43,788 nt of DNA from Mucilaginibacter sp. (GTDB lineage: Bacteria > Bacteroidota > Bacteroidia > Sphingobacteriales > Sphingobacteriaceae): positions 1-43,788 of the forward strand of contig NZ_JAQBOC010000044.1 of the NCBI RefSeq assembly GCF_028288225.1. Direction: 5' to 3'. The translations under genes were made by a program, and so were the position numbers. Shown piece after piece: positions 18,561 to 27,056 of the stretch. The notes below the pieces were generated by a model that saw only the letters and a program-made list of their open reading frames with translations, did not search any database and was not told the DNA's origin. Position 1 is the stretch's first letter. Every line of letters starts with the position of its first letter.

Positions 18561-18930
18561 TTAATCCGTCCCACGTTCAAGGCTTTTAAACGCCAATTTG
18601 TTCCAATCAAATTCGATAATATTAATCTCTTCAGCGGATTTAATTCCTTGATCTGTTAGAAAATTGATCAAGTTGTTTACATCATATTGATTAAGCTTTA
18701 ATTTCAGGTCGGTTATCTTAGTTCGATAATCATCCAGAAAAGGGTTGATAGCCTTCAACACGATCGGATCTTTAATAGTAAAATCCGTTCTTAATTGTTT
18801 GACACTACAAAATGCTGAGTGCTGATGTAATTTGTTTTTCTTTTGTGGGTAACTCTGATTTTTAAATTCCAAGTTCCATCATCTTTTTTTGATTTGGTAA
18901 TACAACTTCCCTTACGGTAAAGGCAGGATT
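18561..18930 (-). pseudogene. Tyrosine recombinase N-terminal remnant, frameshifted
   Basis: Two overlapping frames together spell the arm-binding and core-binding N-terminus of a Bacteroidota phage-type integrase: K-S-K-K-D-D-G-T-W, LKIRVTHKRKTNYISTQHFV in one frame, then QLRTDFTIKDPIVLKAINPF and L-I-N-F-L-T-D-Q-G in another. The frame changes near 18795-18800 (around CAAACAATTAAG). The catalytic domain with the R-H-R-Y residues is missing below 18561. It is a relic of an integrated element. Confidence 0.65.
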
Positions 18931-18984
18931 TAAAACATACAATAAGATGGATAGCATCGGCGCAGGGCACAAATAAAAATGAGG

Positions 18985-19250
18985 TTAAAAGTCTGGGAAT
19001 AAGCCATTTAAGCACCCTGAACAAAAGAACATAATACTTCTTTTGCTTCTCAAAGTAGCTCTAAAAGCTTTGACCTTAGCGTTGAATGACATTGCGGATG
19101 CATTGATACTCCTGTTATCGAAGAAATTCAAGATAGTGTCACAATGCGTTTTTACAGATGTTGCAACCGTTTTAAAAGCATCAATCTCTTCGGCTGCTAC
19201 ATCATTACACCAGGTAGCGATCTTTTTGAAGGCTTGTTGTTTGTCTTTGC
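18985..19250 (-). pseudogene. ISL3-like transposase C-terminal remnant
   Basis: The stretch AFKTVATSVKTHCDTILNFF followed by FDNRS, S-F-N-A-K-V-K-A-F-R-A-T-L-R matches the end of ISL3/ISAon1-type DDE transposases, which carry N-A-x-x-E-S-F-N-A-K-I-K. The conserved catalytic E of that motif is replaced by M (A-S-A-M-S-F-N). The frame is lost after A-T-L-R-S-K-R. The upstream catalytic part is absent. A decayed insertion sequence end. Confidence 0.6.
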
Positions 19251-19347
19251 ATATGATGAATATGTCCCCGCCTGAGCGCCGAAATTCCAGGACAAAGAAG
19301 CAAATGCCCAGCCCGGCAACTGGCACTCCAAGTAAAGAAAAAAAATT

Positions 19348-19445
19348 TTATTTTTTTAGTCTTTACCCCCTGTTTAGCACAAGTATTCACACAAAATATT
19401 TTTTTTGTTTTCAAAGGGATAATTTAAGGACACCCATGTATATAG
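19348..19445 (+). repeat. Copy of the fecI-fecR junction element, upstream of the catabolic operon
   Basis: About 98 bp nearly identical to 28850-28949. It includes a relic of the sigma-factor tail (S-L-Y-P-L-F-S-T-S-I-H-T-K in frame) followed by the same non-coding block: T-run, CAAAGGGATAAT, then ACCCATGTATATAG. Neither a sigma nor a FecR gene is present here. The element lies 346 bp before the first enzyme gene. It may be a relic of an older fecI/fecR pair or a working promoter-like site. Confidence 0.7.
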
Positions 19446-19791
19446 GTTATCTGTAGTGCTGTTGTAGGGTATTTGACTTAAAAGAAAGCAAATATTTCCT
19501 ACTACATTGCTGCCGCAATTTGGAATTATCGTTTCTTGGTTATTAGTATTCACATTTAAATATTAAATAAAGCGCCTGTATAAACCAATAGCAAATATTA
19601 TGTCTGCCACCGGTAAATCCGACATATACGGTCAGCGTAATAGCATGAGCATGCATGTTGCCTGGCTTCGTTTTTAATATTTATTAAAAAGTATGAATCT
19701 GTTAGTATATTTAACTTAACAGGTTGAAAGTATTAAAACAAACATTCCATTTCCGTTAGACCAATTATTGTTATATATAAATTTTACCTAA
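19446..19791. promoter_or_regulatory. Leader region of the catabolic operon
   Basis: 346 non-coding, AT-rich bases between the repeated fecI-fecR element and the ATG of the dehydrogenase gene. I see no clear TAnnTTTG-type Bacteroidota promoter. The transcription start may lie in the repeated element at 19348-19445 or in this leader. Confidence 0.4.
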
Positions 19792-21606
19792 ATGAAGATT
19801 ACAAATAACACCCGAAAAGCTATTACTAAGGCCTTACGTTATTTTCATTCGCATTCATTGAAATTTATTATTGCCGGGATATTGGTTATCGTGATGGGTT
19901 TTTCGCTGAATAATACCAGGTTAGCTGCTGATGCAAACAATGGCGGCCTTTTTTTGCCCGACGGTTTTAAGGCCTTAGTTGTTATTGATAGCTTAAAGGG
20001 GCAGGCGAGGCATATTGCTGTTAATTCAAACGGCGATATTTATGTAAAAGCAAGGAATCATCGTACAAATGGAGGCTATGGCAATATTGCGCTCAGGGAT
20101 ACCAACGGCGATGGTAAAGCTGATATCATAACCCCCTTTGGTAAATATGACGGTCATACTTACGGAACTGCCATGCGCATCCACGACGGCTACCTGTATT
20201 TCAGCTCAGAGTTGATGGTGTACAGGATGAAGCTTAAACGCGGGCAATTAGCTCCGGATAGTAAAATGGATACTATTGTTATCGATAACCCGCCCTATCA
20301 CGAACACCAGACCAAGCCGATTACATTTGATAATAAAGGGCACATCTTTGTAGGCTGGGGTGCCGGATCAAATGCAGGTCAGGAAAAAAATCGCTTACCG
20401 GGTTCTCCCGGTGTTGGCGATCCGGGTTCGCCTGATAAAAGCAACCCCTGGTTAAAAGACCATGGCGGGATCTGGATGTTTGACGCCAATAAAACTAACC
20501 AGCATCAATCTGATGGGGTAAGATATGCAACAGGATTAAGAAGCCTCGTCGCCCTGGATTGGGACCCAAAAAGTAAATTGCTTTATACGGTAAGCCATGG
20601 CCGCGATGATCTCCGGATGCTTTGGCCCGACCTTTATTCGCCTTGGCAAAGCGCGATGCAGCCTGCAGAAGAGTTTTTTAAAGTAAATAAAGGCCTTGAC
20701 GGCGGCTGGCCTTATTATTACTACGACCAGATCAAAGATAAAAAGCTGCTTAACCCCGAGTTTGGCGGCGACGGCACAAAAGAAGGCGACGGCACAAAAC
20801 TAGCTAAGCCAATAGTAGCCTTTCCGGCTCATTTTGCACCCAATGACCTCTTGTTTTATAAAGGGAAACAATTCCCGGCCCGTTATAAAAATGGCGCTTT
20901 TGTTGCCTTTCATGGTTCTACAGACCGCGCCCCTTATCCGCAGGCAGGCTATATTATTGCATTTGTTCCGTTTAAAGACGGCAAACCTTCGGGTCCCTGG
21001 GAGGTATTTGCAGATGGCTTTGCCGGCATTGACCCTATTGTAAATGTAAGTAATGTTGTATATCGCCCGATGGGTTTGGCTGAAGGGCCTGATGGCTCGC
21101 TGTATGTAAGCGATACCGAAAAAGGGAAGATCTGGCGCATTATGTACCGGGGCGATAAAAAAAGCTTCGGGACACCCCAGCTGGCAGCAATGGAGAATCG
21201 CAAGCTGACGGCATCTAACATTAAAACACCCGACGAGATCAAAGATAACCTGTTTAAAGATTTACCGGCAACATCGGCGGTATACAGTACTTATTGTGTG
21301 GCATGTCATCAAAGCGATGGCAAGGGCGATGGAAATCGTTTCCCCCCTTTGGCGCAGTCAGAATGGGTAAATTATAATACAAACAGGCTGATAAACGTAG
21401 TGCTTAATGGCCTTAAAGGGCCGGTACAGGTAAAAGGCCAGTCGTATAACGAAGTAATGCCGGCACACGGCAGCTTTTTGACTGACGAGCAAATAGCTGA
21501 AGTGCTCACTTATATCAAATCGAACTTTGCTAATATTCCTGAAATTGTGACCCCGGCACAAGTTAGTGCCGTTAGAAAAATGACACCAAAACAAACACAT
21601 GACTAA
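19792..21606 (+). CDS. PQQ-type sugar/sorbosone dehydrogenase fused to cytochrome c
   Basis: 604 residues. An N-terminal membrane anchor or signal (about residues 24-43, FIIAGILVIVMGFSL) is followed by a six-bladed propeller of the sorbosone/soluble glucose dehydrogenase type (GFKALVVIDSLKGQARHIAV, RYATGLRSLVALDWD, VYRPMGLAEGPDGSLYVSDT). A class I cytochrome c domain ends the protein, with C-V-A-C-H at residues 502-506 as haem site and likely axial Met in E-V-M-P-A-H. Such enzymes oxidise aldoses or ketoaldoses in the periplasm and pass electrons through the haem. It heads the operon and overlaps the next gene by 8 nt. PQQ binding is inferred from the fold; the substrate is not known. Confidence 0.85.
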   Translation: MKITNNTRKAITKALRYFHSHSLKFIIAGILVIVMGFSLNNTRLAADANNGGLFLPDGFKALVVIDSLKGQARHIAVNSNGDIYVKARNHRTNGGYGNIALRDTNGDGKADIITPFGKYDGHTYGTAMRIHDGYLYFSSELMVYRMKLKRGQLAPDSKMDTIVIDNPPYHEHQTKPITFDNKGHIFVGWGAGSNAGQEKNRLPGSPGVGDPGSPDKSNPWLKDHGGIWMFDANKTNQHQSDGVRYATGLRSLVALDWDPKSKLLYTVSHGRDDLRMLWPDLYSPWQSAMQPAEEFFKVNKGLDGGWPYYYYDQIKDKKLLNPEFGGDGTKEGDGTKLAKPIVAFPAHFAPNDLLFYKGKQFPARYKNGAFVAFHGSTDRAPYPQAGYIIAFVPFKDGKPSGPWEVFADGFAGIDPIVNVSNVVYRPMGLAEGPDGSLYVSDTEKGKIWRIMYRGDKKSFGTPQLAAMENRKLTASNIKTPDEIKDNLFKDLPATSAVYSTYCVACHQSDGKGDGNRFPPLAQSEWVNYNTNRLINVVLNGLKGPVQVKGQSYNEVMPAHGSFLTDEQIAEVLTYIKSNFANIPEIVTPAQVSAVRKMTPKQTHD

Positions 21607-22525
21607 ATCAATTTTTTATTCGGCCTTTAAATCCGGGCGGTTATTACTACCTGCAATGTTTATTGCAATAAATTCAAATGCGCAATCCGCAGATAGTGCA
21701 CTTTTTAAGTCGTCGCTGTTTACACCTGTTAAAAGCTTCACTACCGGGGTAGAAGGGCCCGCAGTTGATAAAGACGGCAATGTTTATGCTGTTAATTTTG
21801 ATCATGATGGTACCATTGGTAAAATGACGCCAGATGGAAAAGCCAGCATATTTATTGAATTGCCAAAAGGAAGCGTTGGTAACGGGATCAGGTTTGACAG
21901 TCATGGCAATATGTTTATTGCAGATTATACCGGGCACAATATTATTAAGGTTGATATGGCTACCAAACAGCAAAGTGTTTTTGCGCATGAGGATGGAATG
22001 AGCCAGCCAAATGATATTGCCATTGACAATAAAAACAGACTTTATGCCAGCGACCCAAACTGGAAGGCCGGAACAGGTAAGATCTGGCGCATTGACACGG
22101 ATGGAAAAGTGACACTTTTAGACACCATGGCAACCGTTAACGGGATTGATGTAAGCCCTGATAATCATACCTTATATGTAAATGAAAAGCGAAAAATTTG
22201 GGCTTATGATCTTTCATCCAAAGGTAAAATAAGCCATAAAAGGCTGGTGATAGAATTTACTGATTTTGGAATGGATGGATTACGATGCGACATAAAAGGC
22301 AATATTTACCAGGCGCGGTTTGGTAAAGGAACAGTGGCCAAAGTATCGCCTGAAGGAAAGATCCTGGAAGAAATAACACTCACCGGTAAGCGGCCAACCA
22401 ATGTTGCCTTTGGCGGGCCGGATGGCAGGACCGTATACATTACTTTACAGGACCAGGGCAATCTTGAAACTTTCAGGGTAGATGACCCGGGCCGCGAATG
22501 GAAGATGGCTAAAGAACAGAAATGA
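21599..22525 (+). CDS. Exported SMP-30/gluconolactonase-family lactonase
   Basis: 308 residues: signal peptide ending I-A-I-N-S-N-A-Q-S, then an SMP-30/LRE-type propeller with SFTTGVEGPAVDKDGNVYAV, NGIRFDSHGNMFIADYTGHN, SQPNDIAIDNKNRLYASDPN and GIDVSPDNHTLYVNE. The E in G-V-E-G-P, the N in P-N-D and the D in D-V-S-P-D-N are the usual metal ligands. Family members hydrolyse aldonolactones. It directly follows a sugar dehydrogenase that would make such a lactone, overlapping it by 8 nt, so lactone hydrolysis in the periplasm is the natural reading. Confidence 0.87.
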   Translation: MTKSIFYSAFKSGRLLLPAMFIAINSNAQSADSALFKSSLFTPVKSFTTGVEGPAVDKDGNVYAVNFDHDGTIGKMTPDGKASIFIELPKGSVGNGIRFDSHGNMFIADYTGHNIIKVDMATKQQSVFAHEDGMSQPNDIAIDNKNRLYASDPNWKAGTGKIWRIDTDGKVTLLDTMATVNGIDVSPDNHTLYVNEKRKIWAYDLSSKGKISHKRLVIEFTDFGMDGLRCDIKGNIYQARFGKGTVAKVSPEGKILEEITLTGKRPTNVAFGGPDGRTVYITLQDQGNLETFRVDDPGREWKMAKEQK

Positions 22526-22529
22526 TAAT

Positions 22530-22972
22530 ATGAAGATCAAAAAAATACTAATAGCTGCTTTATGCATTGCGTTTACTGCATGCTTCAGCAATGTATCAGC
22601 CCAGGTAAAGAAAAAAGCTGTCGTAAAAAAGAAGGTGACAGCCGCACCAGCTAAAGTAATACCGCCGCCACCGTTTGCCACAGTGCCTGAAATTGAAGAC
22701 GGTAAGGCGCTTATTGCTAAGTCTGACTGTCTGGCATGCCATAAAATAGCAGAAAATTGGTTGGGCCCGCATATACAGCCGTTGCAGAAAAATATCCGCA
22801 GGACCAAAACACGGTAAATATGCTCTCGCAAAAAGTAATTAATGGCGGCAGCGGTGTATGGGGCGCTGTCCCTATGGCTCCTCATCCGGCGATTCCCCTG
22901 GCCGACGCTAATAAGATTGTAAAATACATTCTTACGTTAAATTCAAAAAGTCCCCCCGCCAACTCAAAATAA
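22530..22972 (+). pseudogene. Exported class I cytochrome c, interrupted by a single-base frameshift
   Basis: The first frame gives a signal peptide (LIAALCIAFTACFSNVSAQ), a Lys/Pro-rich linker and the haem site C-L-A-C-H (residues 67-71). It then runs into a wrong frame. The correct continuation, LVGPAYTAVAEKYPQDQN to W-G-A-V-P-M-A-P-H-P and the C-terminal helix KIVKYILTLNS, lies in another frame. One missing A in the run at 22753-22756 (GAAAATTGG) explains it: with five As the protein reads E-K-L-V-G-P. It should be a ~147-residue electron carrier taking electrons from the upstream dehydrogenase. This may be a real mutation or a homopolymer sequencing error. Confidence 0.85.
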
Positions 22973-23017
22973 CCAGGAATAACAAGAAAACATCATACAA
23001 ACTAAAACTAAAACATC

Positions 23018-23479
23018 ATGGAAAAAAGAAGATCAATTTTAAAGAAAATGCTGGCCTCAGCAGTTGGATTATCCATATTCGGAATAAGCAAGGATGCAAT
23101 AGCGGCGCCTGCTGATGAAAAGGTAGTTAACAATGTAACAACATTGCAGGATGTACCTTTATTTTCCGGTTCAACCAAACTTGGTAATATGGTTTTTATA
23201 GCCGGTAAGGGCGCGCATGTTGAACCATTTGAAATTAAGGCGCACACCGAAATTGTATTGAAAGAGCTGGAAAAAGAGTTGATAAAGGCCGGTTCGTCAA
23301 TGGAAAAAGTGCTTAAAGTAGGCGTATTTCTGAATGATATTGCAGACTACCAGGGTATGAACGAGGTTTATAAAGGCCGCTTTGGCAAAAACCCACCGGT
23401 ACGTACCACAGTTGCCGTGGCCAAAGGTGGTGTACCGGGCAACTCATTGGTAGAAATGGATTGTATTGCTTACATATAA
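23018..23479 (+). CDS. Tat-exported RidA-family protein
   Basis: 153 residues. The leader KRRSILKKMLASAVGLSIFG with A-I-A-A-P after it is a twin-arginine signal (R-R-x-x-L-K). The mature part is a complete YjgF/RidA domain: VNNVTTLQDVPLFSG, NMVFIAGKGA, and NPPVRTTVAVAKGGVPGNSL, where R129 matches the Arg that RidA enzymes need to deaminate 2-aminoacrylate-type enamines/imines. RidA proteins are normally cytosolic, so an exported member is unusual. It sits 10 nt before a PLP enzyme of the ammonia-lyase/SelA-like type, whose enamine product it may hydrolyse. Confidence 0.88.
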   Translation: MEKRRSILKKMLASAVGLSIFGISKDAIAAPADEKVVNNVTTLQDVPLFSGSTKLGNMVFIAGKGAHVEPFEIKAHTEIVLKELEKELIKAGSSMEKVLKVGVFLNDIADYQGMNEVYKGRFGKNPPVRTTVAVAKGGVPGNSLVEMDCIAYI

Positions 23480-23489
23480 ACAAATTAAA

Positions 23490-24701
23490 ATGAAACGCAG
23501 AGATATACTAAAAGGCCTTACCCTATTGCCATTGGCAAGCGGCCTGGTGAGCAAGGCAGCTTCAATTGGAGAAACCACACCTACCCGGCCGGTGGCGCCG
23601 GCGCGCGACCTGTTTAAAGAGCTCGGCGTTACACCGGTAATTAATGCATCGGTAACCATGACTTTTTTATCAGGTTCGTTAATGCTCCCGGAAGTATTGG
23701 AGGCTATTAATTCAACCTCGCACGATTTTGCCAACATGTACGAAGTGCAGGATAAAATAGGCGCTAAAATTGCCGAAATGCTGCAGGTGGAATCAGCTAT
23801 GGTTACTTCGGGCGCAGCATGTGCTATATTGCTGAGCACCGCGGCCGCCATAACAGGTACAGACCCTGAAAAGATCAAACTATTGCCAAACCTGCCCGGC
23901 CCGCGGCCCGAGGTGATCATGCAAAAAACACACCGTTATCTTTTTGACCAGGCTGTAACTACAACCGGCGCCAAAATTATTGAGGTAGAAGGTGCGGAGG
24001 AAATGGAGAAGGCTATTAATGAAAAAACAGTAATGGCGTTGTTTTTTAATGCGGCAGAAAAGAGCAGTATTTCGCACAGCGATTTTGTGGCTGTTGCCAA
24101 AAAGCATAATATCCCAACGCTTTTAGATGCCGCTGCAGACGTGCCGCCTGTTGAAAATCTGTTTAAGTTTCAGAAAATAGGTTTTGACCTTGTGACTTTT
24201 TCGGGCGGTAAAATGATTCGCGGACCTCAAAGCGCGGGCCTGCTTTTTGGTCGTAAGGACCTGATCACTGCTGCCCGCCTTAATCATAGCCCTAACGAAG
24301 CGCCCATAGGCAGGCCAATGAAGGTAAATAAGGAAGAAATGTTTGGCATGTACGCCGCCCTGAAAGCTTACCTGGAAAGGGATCATAAGAAAGAATGGGA
24401 AGACTGGATCCAGCGCACCAAAACTATTGGCTCGCAGCTGGAAAGTTTACCGAGTGTTAAAACCGAGCTTTCAGTTGACCCGGGACCGGCCAATGCTTTC
24501 CCGAGCCTGAACGTAACCTGGGATCAAAGTAAAATTAAAATTAAACCTAAAGAGGTAGTAAAAGCCCTGAAAGATGGCACGCCAAGTATTGTTGCAAACG
24601 GCAGGGATGAACACCTGACTATTGGCGTAGTACTTTTGCGGCCGGACCAGGTTGATGTTGTAGCAGGAAGAGTAAAATCTATATTGCAACAAGCTACCTG
24701 A
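23490..24701 (+). CDS. Tat-exported SelA-like PLP-dependent enzyme
   Basis: 403 residues from ATG 23490. It starts MKRRDILKGLTLLPLASGLV, a twin-arginine signal (R-R-D-I-L-K). The rest is a fold-type I PLP enzyme of the SelA-like/D-glucosaminate ammonia-lyase group: MVTSGAACAI binds the phosphate, LLDAAADVPP gives D213 to the pyridine N, and TFSGGKMIRGPQSAGLLFG gives the Schiff-base K241. A folded PLP protein would need Tat, which fits. The next gene is an amidohydrolase of the type that accompanies these enzymes (EF_0837/EF_0838-like pairs). A 2-amino-aldonate such as glucosaminate is a plausible substrate; this is inference. Confidence 0.85.
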   Translation: MKRRDILKGLTLLPLASGLVSKAASIGETTPTRPVAPARDLFKELGVTPVINASVTMTFLSGSLMLPEVLEAINSTSHDFANMYEVQDKIGAKIAEMLQVESAMVTSGAACAILLSTAAAITGTDPEKIKLLPNLPGPRPEVIMQKTHRYLFDQAVTTTGAKIIEVEGAEEMEKAINEKTVMALFFNAAEKSSISHSDFVAVAKKHNIPTLLDAAADVPPVENLFKFQKIGFDLVTFSGGKMIRGPQSAGLLFGRKDLITAARLNHSPNEAPIGRPMKVNKEEMFGMYAALKAYLERDHKKEWEDWIQRTKTIGSQLESLPSVKTELSVDPGPANAFPSLNVTWDQSKIKIKPKEVVKALKDGTPSIVANGRDEHLTIGVVLLRPDQVDVVAGRVKSILQQAT

Positions 24702-24779
24702 TAAATTTTTGTACTTACTATTGGTAAGCCGGAATTGTAAACCATAATATTTGATCGTGTATTAACCATTAATCTCAAA

Positions 24780-26072
24780 ATGCTAAAAACCTACTTCTTA
24801 TTAATAATCCTTTCGGGCATGCTCTGCCGGTTGGCTATGGCACAGTCGTATGATATTGTGATCAAAGGTGGTCACATCATCGATCCTAAAAATAACATCG
24901 ACGCAGATCTGGACATCGCTGTTAGTAATGGTAAAATAGCCCTTATCTCAAAAGACATCGACCCAAAACAAGGGATCCAGGTAGTTGATGCAAAGGGGAT
25001 GTATGTTACACCAGGATTAATAGATATCCACACACATGATTTTTATGGTACCCAGCCGGATCACCAGTATGAAGACGGAAACCTTGGTATAGCTCCTGAT
25101 GGCTTTACGTTTAGAAACGGCGTGACCACTGTTGTGGATGCCGGCAGCTCGGGCTGGCGGACTTTCCCAACATTTAAAGCGCAAACTATTGATGTTTCAA
25201 AAACGCGGGTATTGGCGCTTTTAAATATTGTTGGCGAAGGCATGCGCGGGGGTTACGAACAGAACGTAAACGACATGGACCCAAAGATGACTGCCCTGGT
25301 TGCCAAAAGATACAAGGACATTGTGGTAGGTATTAAACTGGCTCATTTCGAAGGGCATGACTGGACACCAGCTGACCGTGCCGTAGAAGCGGGCACACTT
25401 GGAGGTGGGATCCCGGTTATGATTGATTTTGGCGGGAGCAATCCGCCGCTATCAATTGAAGAGCTGTTTATGAAACACCTGCGCCCGGGCGATATTTTTA
25501 CCCATTGTTTTGGCCAGCTGGGCAGCCGGGAGTATTTGGTAGACCTGCAAACCAACAAGGTAAAACCCTTTGTTTTTGAAGCCAGGAAACGCGGGATTAT
25601 TTTTGACGTAGGTTATGGAGGGATCAGTTTTGCTTATTCGCAGGCATTGCCCGCGATGAAAGAAGGTTTCTTTCCTAATTCTATCAGCACAGATATTCAC
25701 GTTGGCAGTATGAACGATGCCATGAAGGATATGCTTATCTGTATGACTAAATTTTTAGCAATGGGGATGTCACTGCATGATGTAATCCAAGCCAGCACTT
25801 CAAACCCGGCGAAGGAAATAAAACGCGAGGAACTGGGGAACCTATCGGTAGGATCTGGTGCTGATGTGGCTATATTAAGTGTTCGTGAAGGTAAATTTGG
25901 TTTATATGACTATACCGGTTATAAGATGGAAACCAATAAGAAACTGGAGTGCGAACTTACTGTAAGGGCAGGAAAAATTGTATATGATCTTAACGGAATA
26001 GCAACACCTGTTTATCCGCCTAAAAATGTTGCCAGAAGCAAACAGGCAGCATTAAAGGGCGAAGACCATTAA
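24780..26072 (+). CDS. Exported amidohydrolase/deacetylase (EF_0837-like)
   Basis: 430 residues with signal peptide MLKTYFLLIILSGMLCRLAM-A-Q. It is an amidohydrolase-superfamily TIM barrel: YDIVIKGGHIIDPKNNIDAD, the metal site H-T-H at residues 84-86 (GLIDIHTHDF), a likely bridging carboxylated Lys in VVGIKLAHFEGHDW, metal-binding H in F-T-H-C-F, and the catalytic D in ISTDIHVGS. It belongs with the dihydroorotase/N-acyl-amino acid deacylase relatives found next to SelA-like PLP enzymes. Likely job: removing an N-acyl group before the PLP enzyme acts. It lies 78 nt after that gene. Confidence 0.85.
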   Translation: MLKTYFLLIILSGMLCRLAMAQSYDIVIKGGHIIDPKNNIDADLDIAVSNGKIALISKDIDPKQGIQVVDAKGMYVTPGLIDIHTHDFYGTQPDHQYEDGNLGIAPDGFTFRNGVTTVVDAGSSGWRTFPTFKAQTIDVSKTRVLALLNIVGEGMRGGYEQNVNDMDPKMTALVAKRYKDIVVGIKLAHFEGHDWTPADRAVEAGTLGGGIPVMIDFGGSNPPLSIEELFMKHLRPGDIFTHCFGQLGSREYLVDLQTNKVKPFVFEARKRGIIFDVGYGGISFAYSQALPAMKEGFFPNSISTDIHVGSMNDAMKDMLICMTKFLAMGMSLHDVIQASTSNPAKEIKREELGNLSVGSGADVAILSVREGKFGLYDYTGYKMETNKKLECELTVRAGKIVYDLNGIATPVYPPKNVARSKQAALKGEDH

Positions 26073-26102
26073 ATCAAGTATATTTTGTTTTTAATAAAAA
26101 CC

Positions 26103-27032
26103 ATGAAATATTATAAACTTTTAACCTTAGCGCTTATTACAAGCATAGGCAGCTACAAGGAAGCTAAAGCGCAAACCATCTCGAAGGATGAGTTGGTTTT
26201 TTACACATCCGAATGGAAAGGCGAGCGTTTCCCTGATGGCAGGCCGAAAATTCCGGACGCCCTGATTGAAAGAGCAAAAAAGATTGGCATAGAGGAAGCC
26301 TGGACAGTGTTGAGAAACGAGGGATATAATAACCAGTTTGAAGGCGGGTGGAAGTTGGTGAATGATACCATACCCGTTGTTGGCCGTGCTGTTACCGCTA
26401 TGTTTATGCCAAGCCGTCCCGATATTGAAAAAAACATTAAGGACCGGGGCGCAAAACAGGGGAGAAAGGGGAATACCAATTCGTGGCCGATAGATGTTTT
26501 GACCAAAGGAGATGTTTATGTAGCTGATGGTTTCGGGAAGATCAGGGGCGGAACTTTGATAGGAGATAACCTTGGAAACTCGATTTTCAGCAAATCAGGT
26601 AATGGAGTGATCTTTGACGGCTCTGCACGAGATCTGAGCGGATTAAAGGAGATCAAGGGGTTTAATGCTTTTGTGCGCGATTTTGATCCTTCTTATCTGG
26701 AGGAAATGGTATTGATGGGGCTTAATACGCCTATCCGCATTGGCCGTGCGGTAGTATTGCCGGGCGATCTTGTTATATCTGAAAAAGAAGGTGTGCTTTT
26801 TATCCCGGCCCATTTAGCCGAAAAAGTGATAGCTACGGCGGAATTTATTGACCTGAAAGACAAGTTCGGACATGCTATGCTCAAAGCAGGCACATTTGCC
26901 ACCGGTGAAATTGACAGCCAATGGACCGACAAGATCAAGGAAGCTTTCATGAAATGGCTTGACCAAAATCCCAATGAAGTGAAAATAACAAGGGCACAGT
27001 TAGATGCCTTTATGGAAAAACGCACCTGGTAA
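26103..27032 (+). CDS. Exported RraA-like (HMG/CHA-type) aldolase
   Basis: 309 residues from ATG 26103; an in-frame TTG at 26085 is an alternative start. Signal peptide LLTLALITSIGSYKEAKAQ. The body is the RraA/dimethylmenaquinone-methyltransferase-like fold: VVGRAVTAMF, RGGTLIGDNLGNSIF, and GVIFDGSARDLSGLKEI. The R176-D177 pair in D-G-x-x-R-D matches the metal/substrate site of 4-hydroxy-4-methyl-2-oxoglutarate aldolase, while true RraA regulators also share the fold. Given the neighbours, cleavage of a 2-keto-3-deoxy or 4-hydroxy-2-oxo acid to pyruvate is the likely role. An exported member is unusual. Confidence 0.82.
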   Translation: MKYYKLLTLALITSIGSYKEAKAQTISKDELVFYTSEWKGERFPDGRPKIPDALIERAKKIGIEEAWTVLRNEGYNNQFEGGWKLVNDTIPVVGRAVTAMFMPSRPDIEKNIKDRGAKQGRKGNTNSWPIDVLTKGDVYVADGFGKIRGGTLIGDNLGNSIFSKSGNGVIFDGSARDLSGLKEIKGFNAFVRDFDPSYLEEMVLMGLNTPIRIGRAVVLPGDLVISEKEGVLFIPAHLAEKVIATAEFIDLKDKFGHAMLKAGTFATGEIDSQWTDKIKEAFMKWLDQNPNEVKITRAQLDAFMEKRTW

Positions 27033-27056
27033 TAAACCATAACCTAAATTTAAGTT

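Noticed and set aside
19043..19456. A 137-codon plus-strand frame over the transposase remnant
   Set aside because: It is antisense to the ISL3-like remnant in its first half and reads the relic sigma tail in its second half; not a gene by itself.
26103..27032. RraA-like protein as an RNase E regulator
   Set aside because: It has an export signal, an intact D-G-x-x-R-D metal/aldolase site and lies in a catabolic operon, so an enzyme role is favoured.
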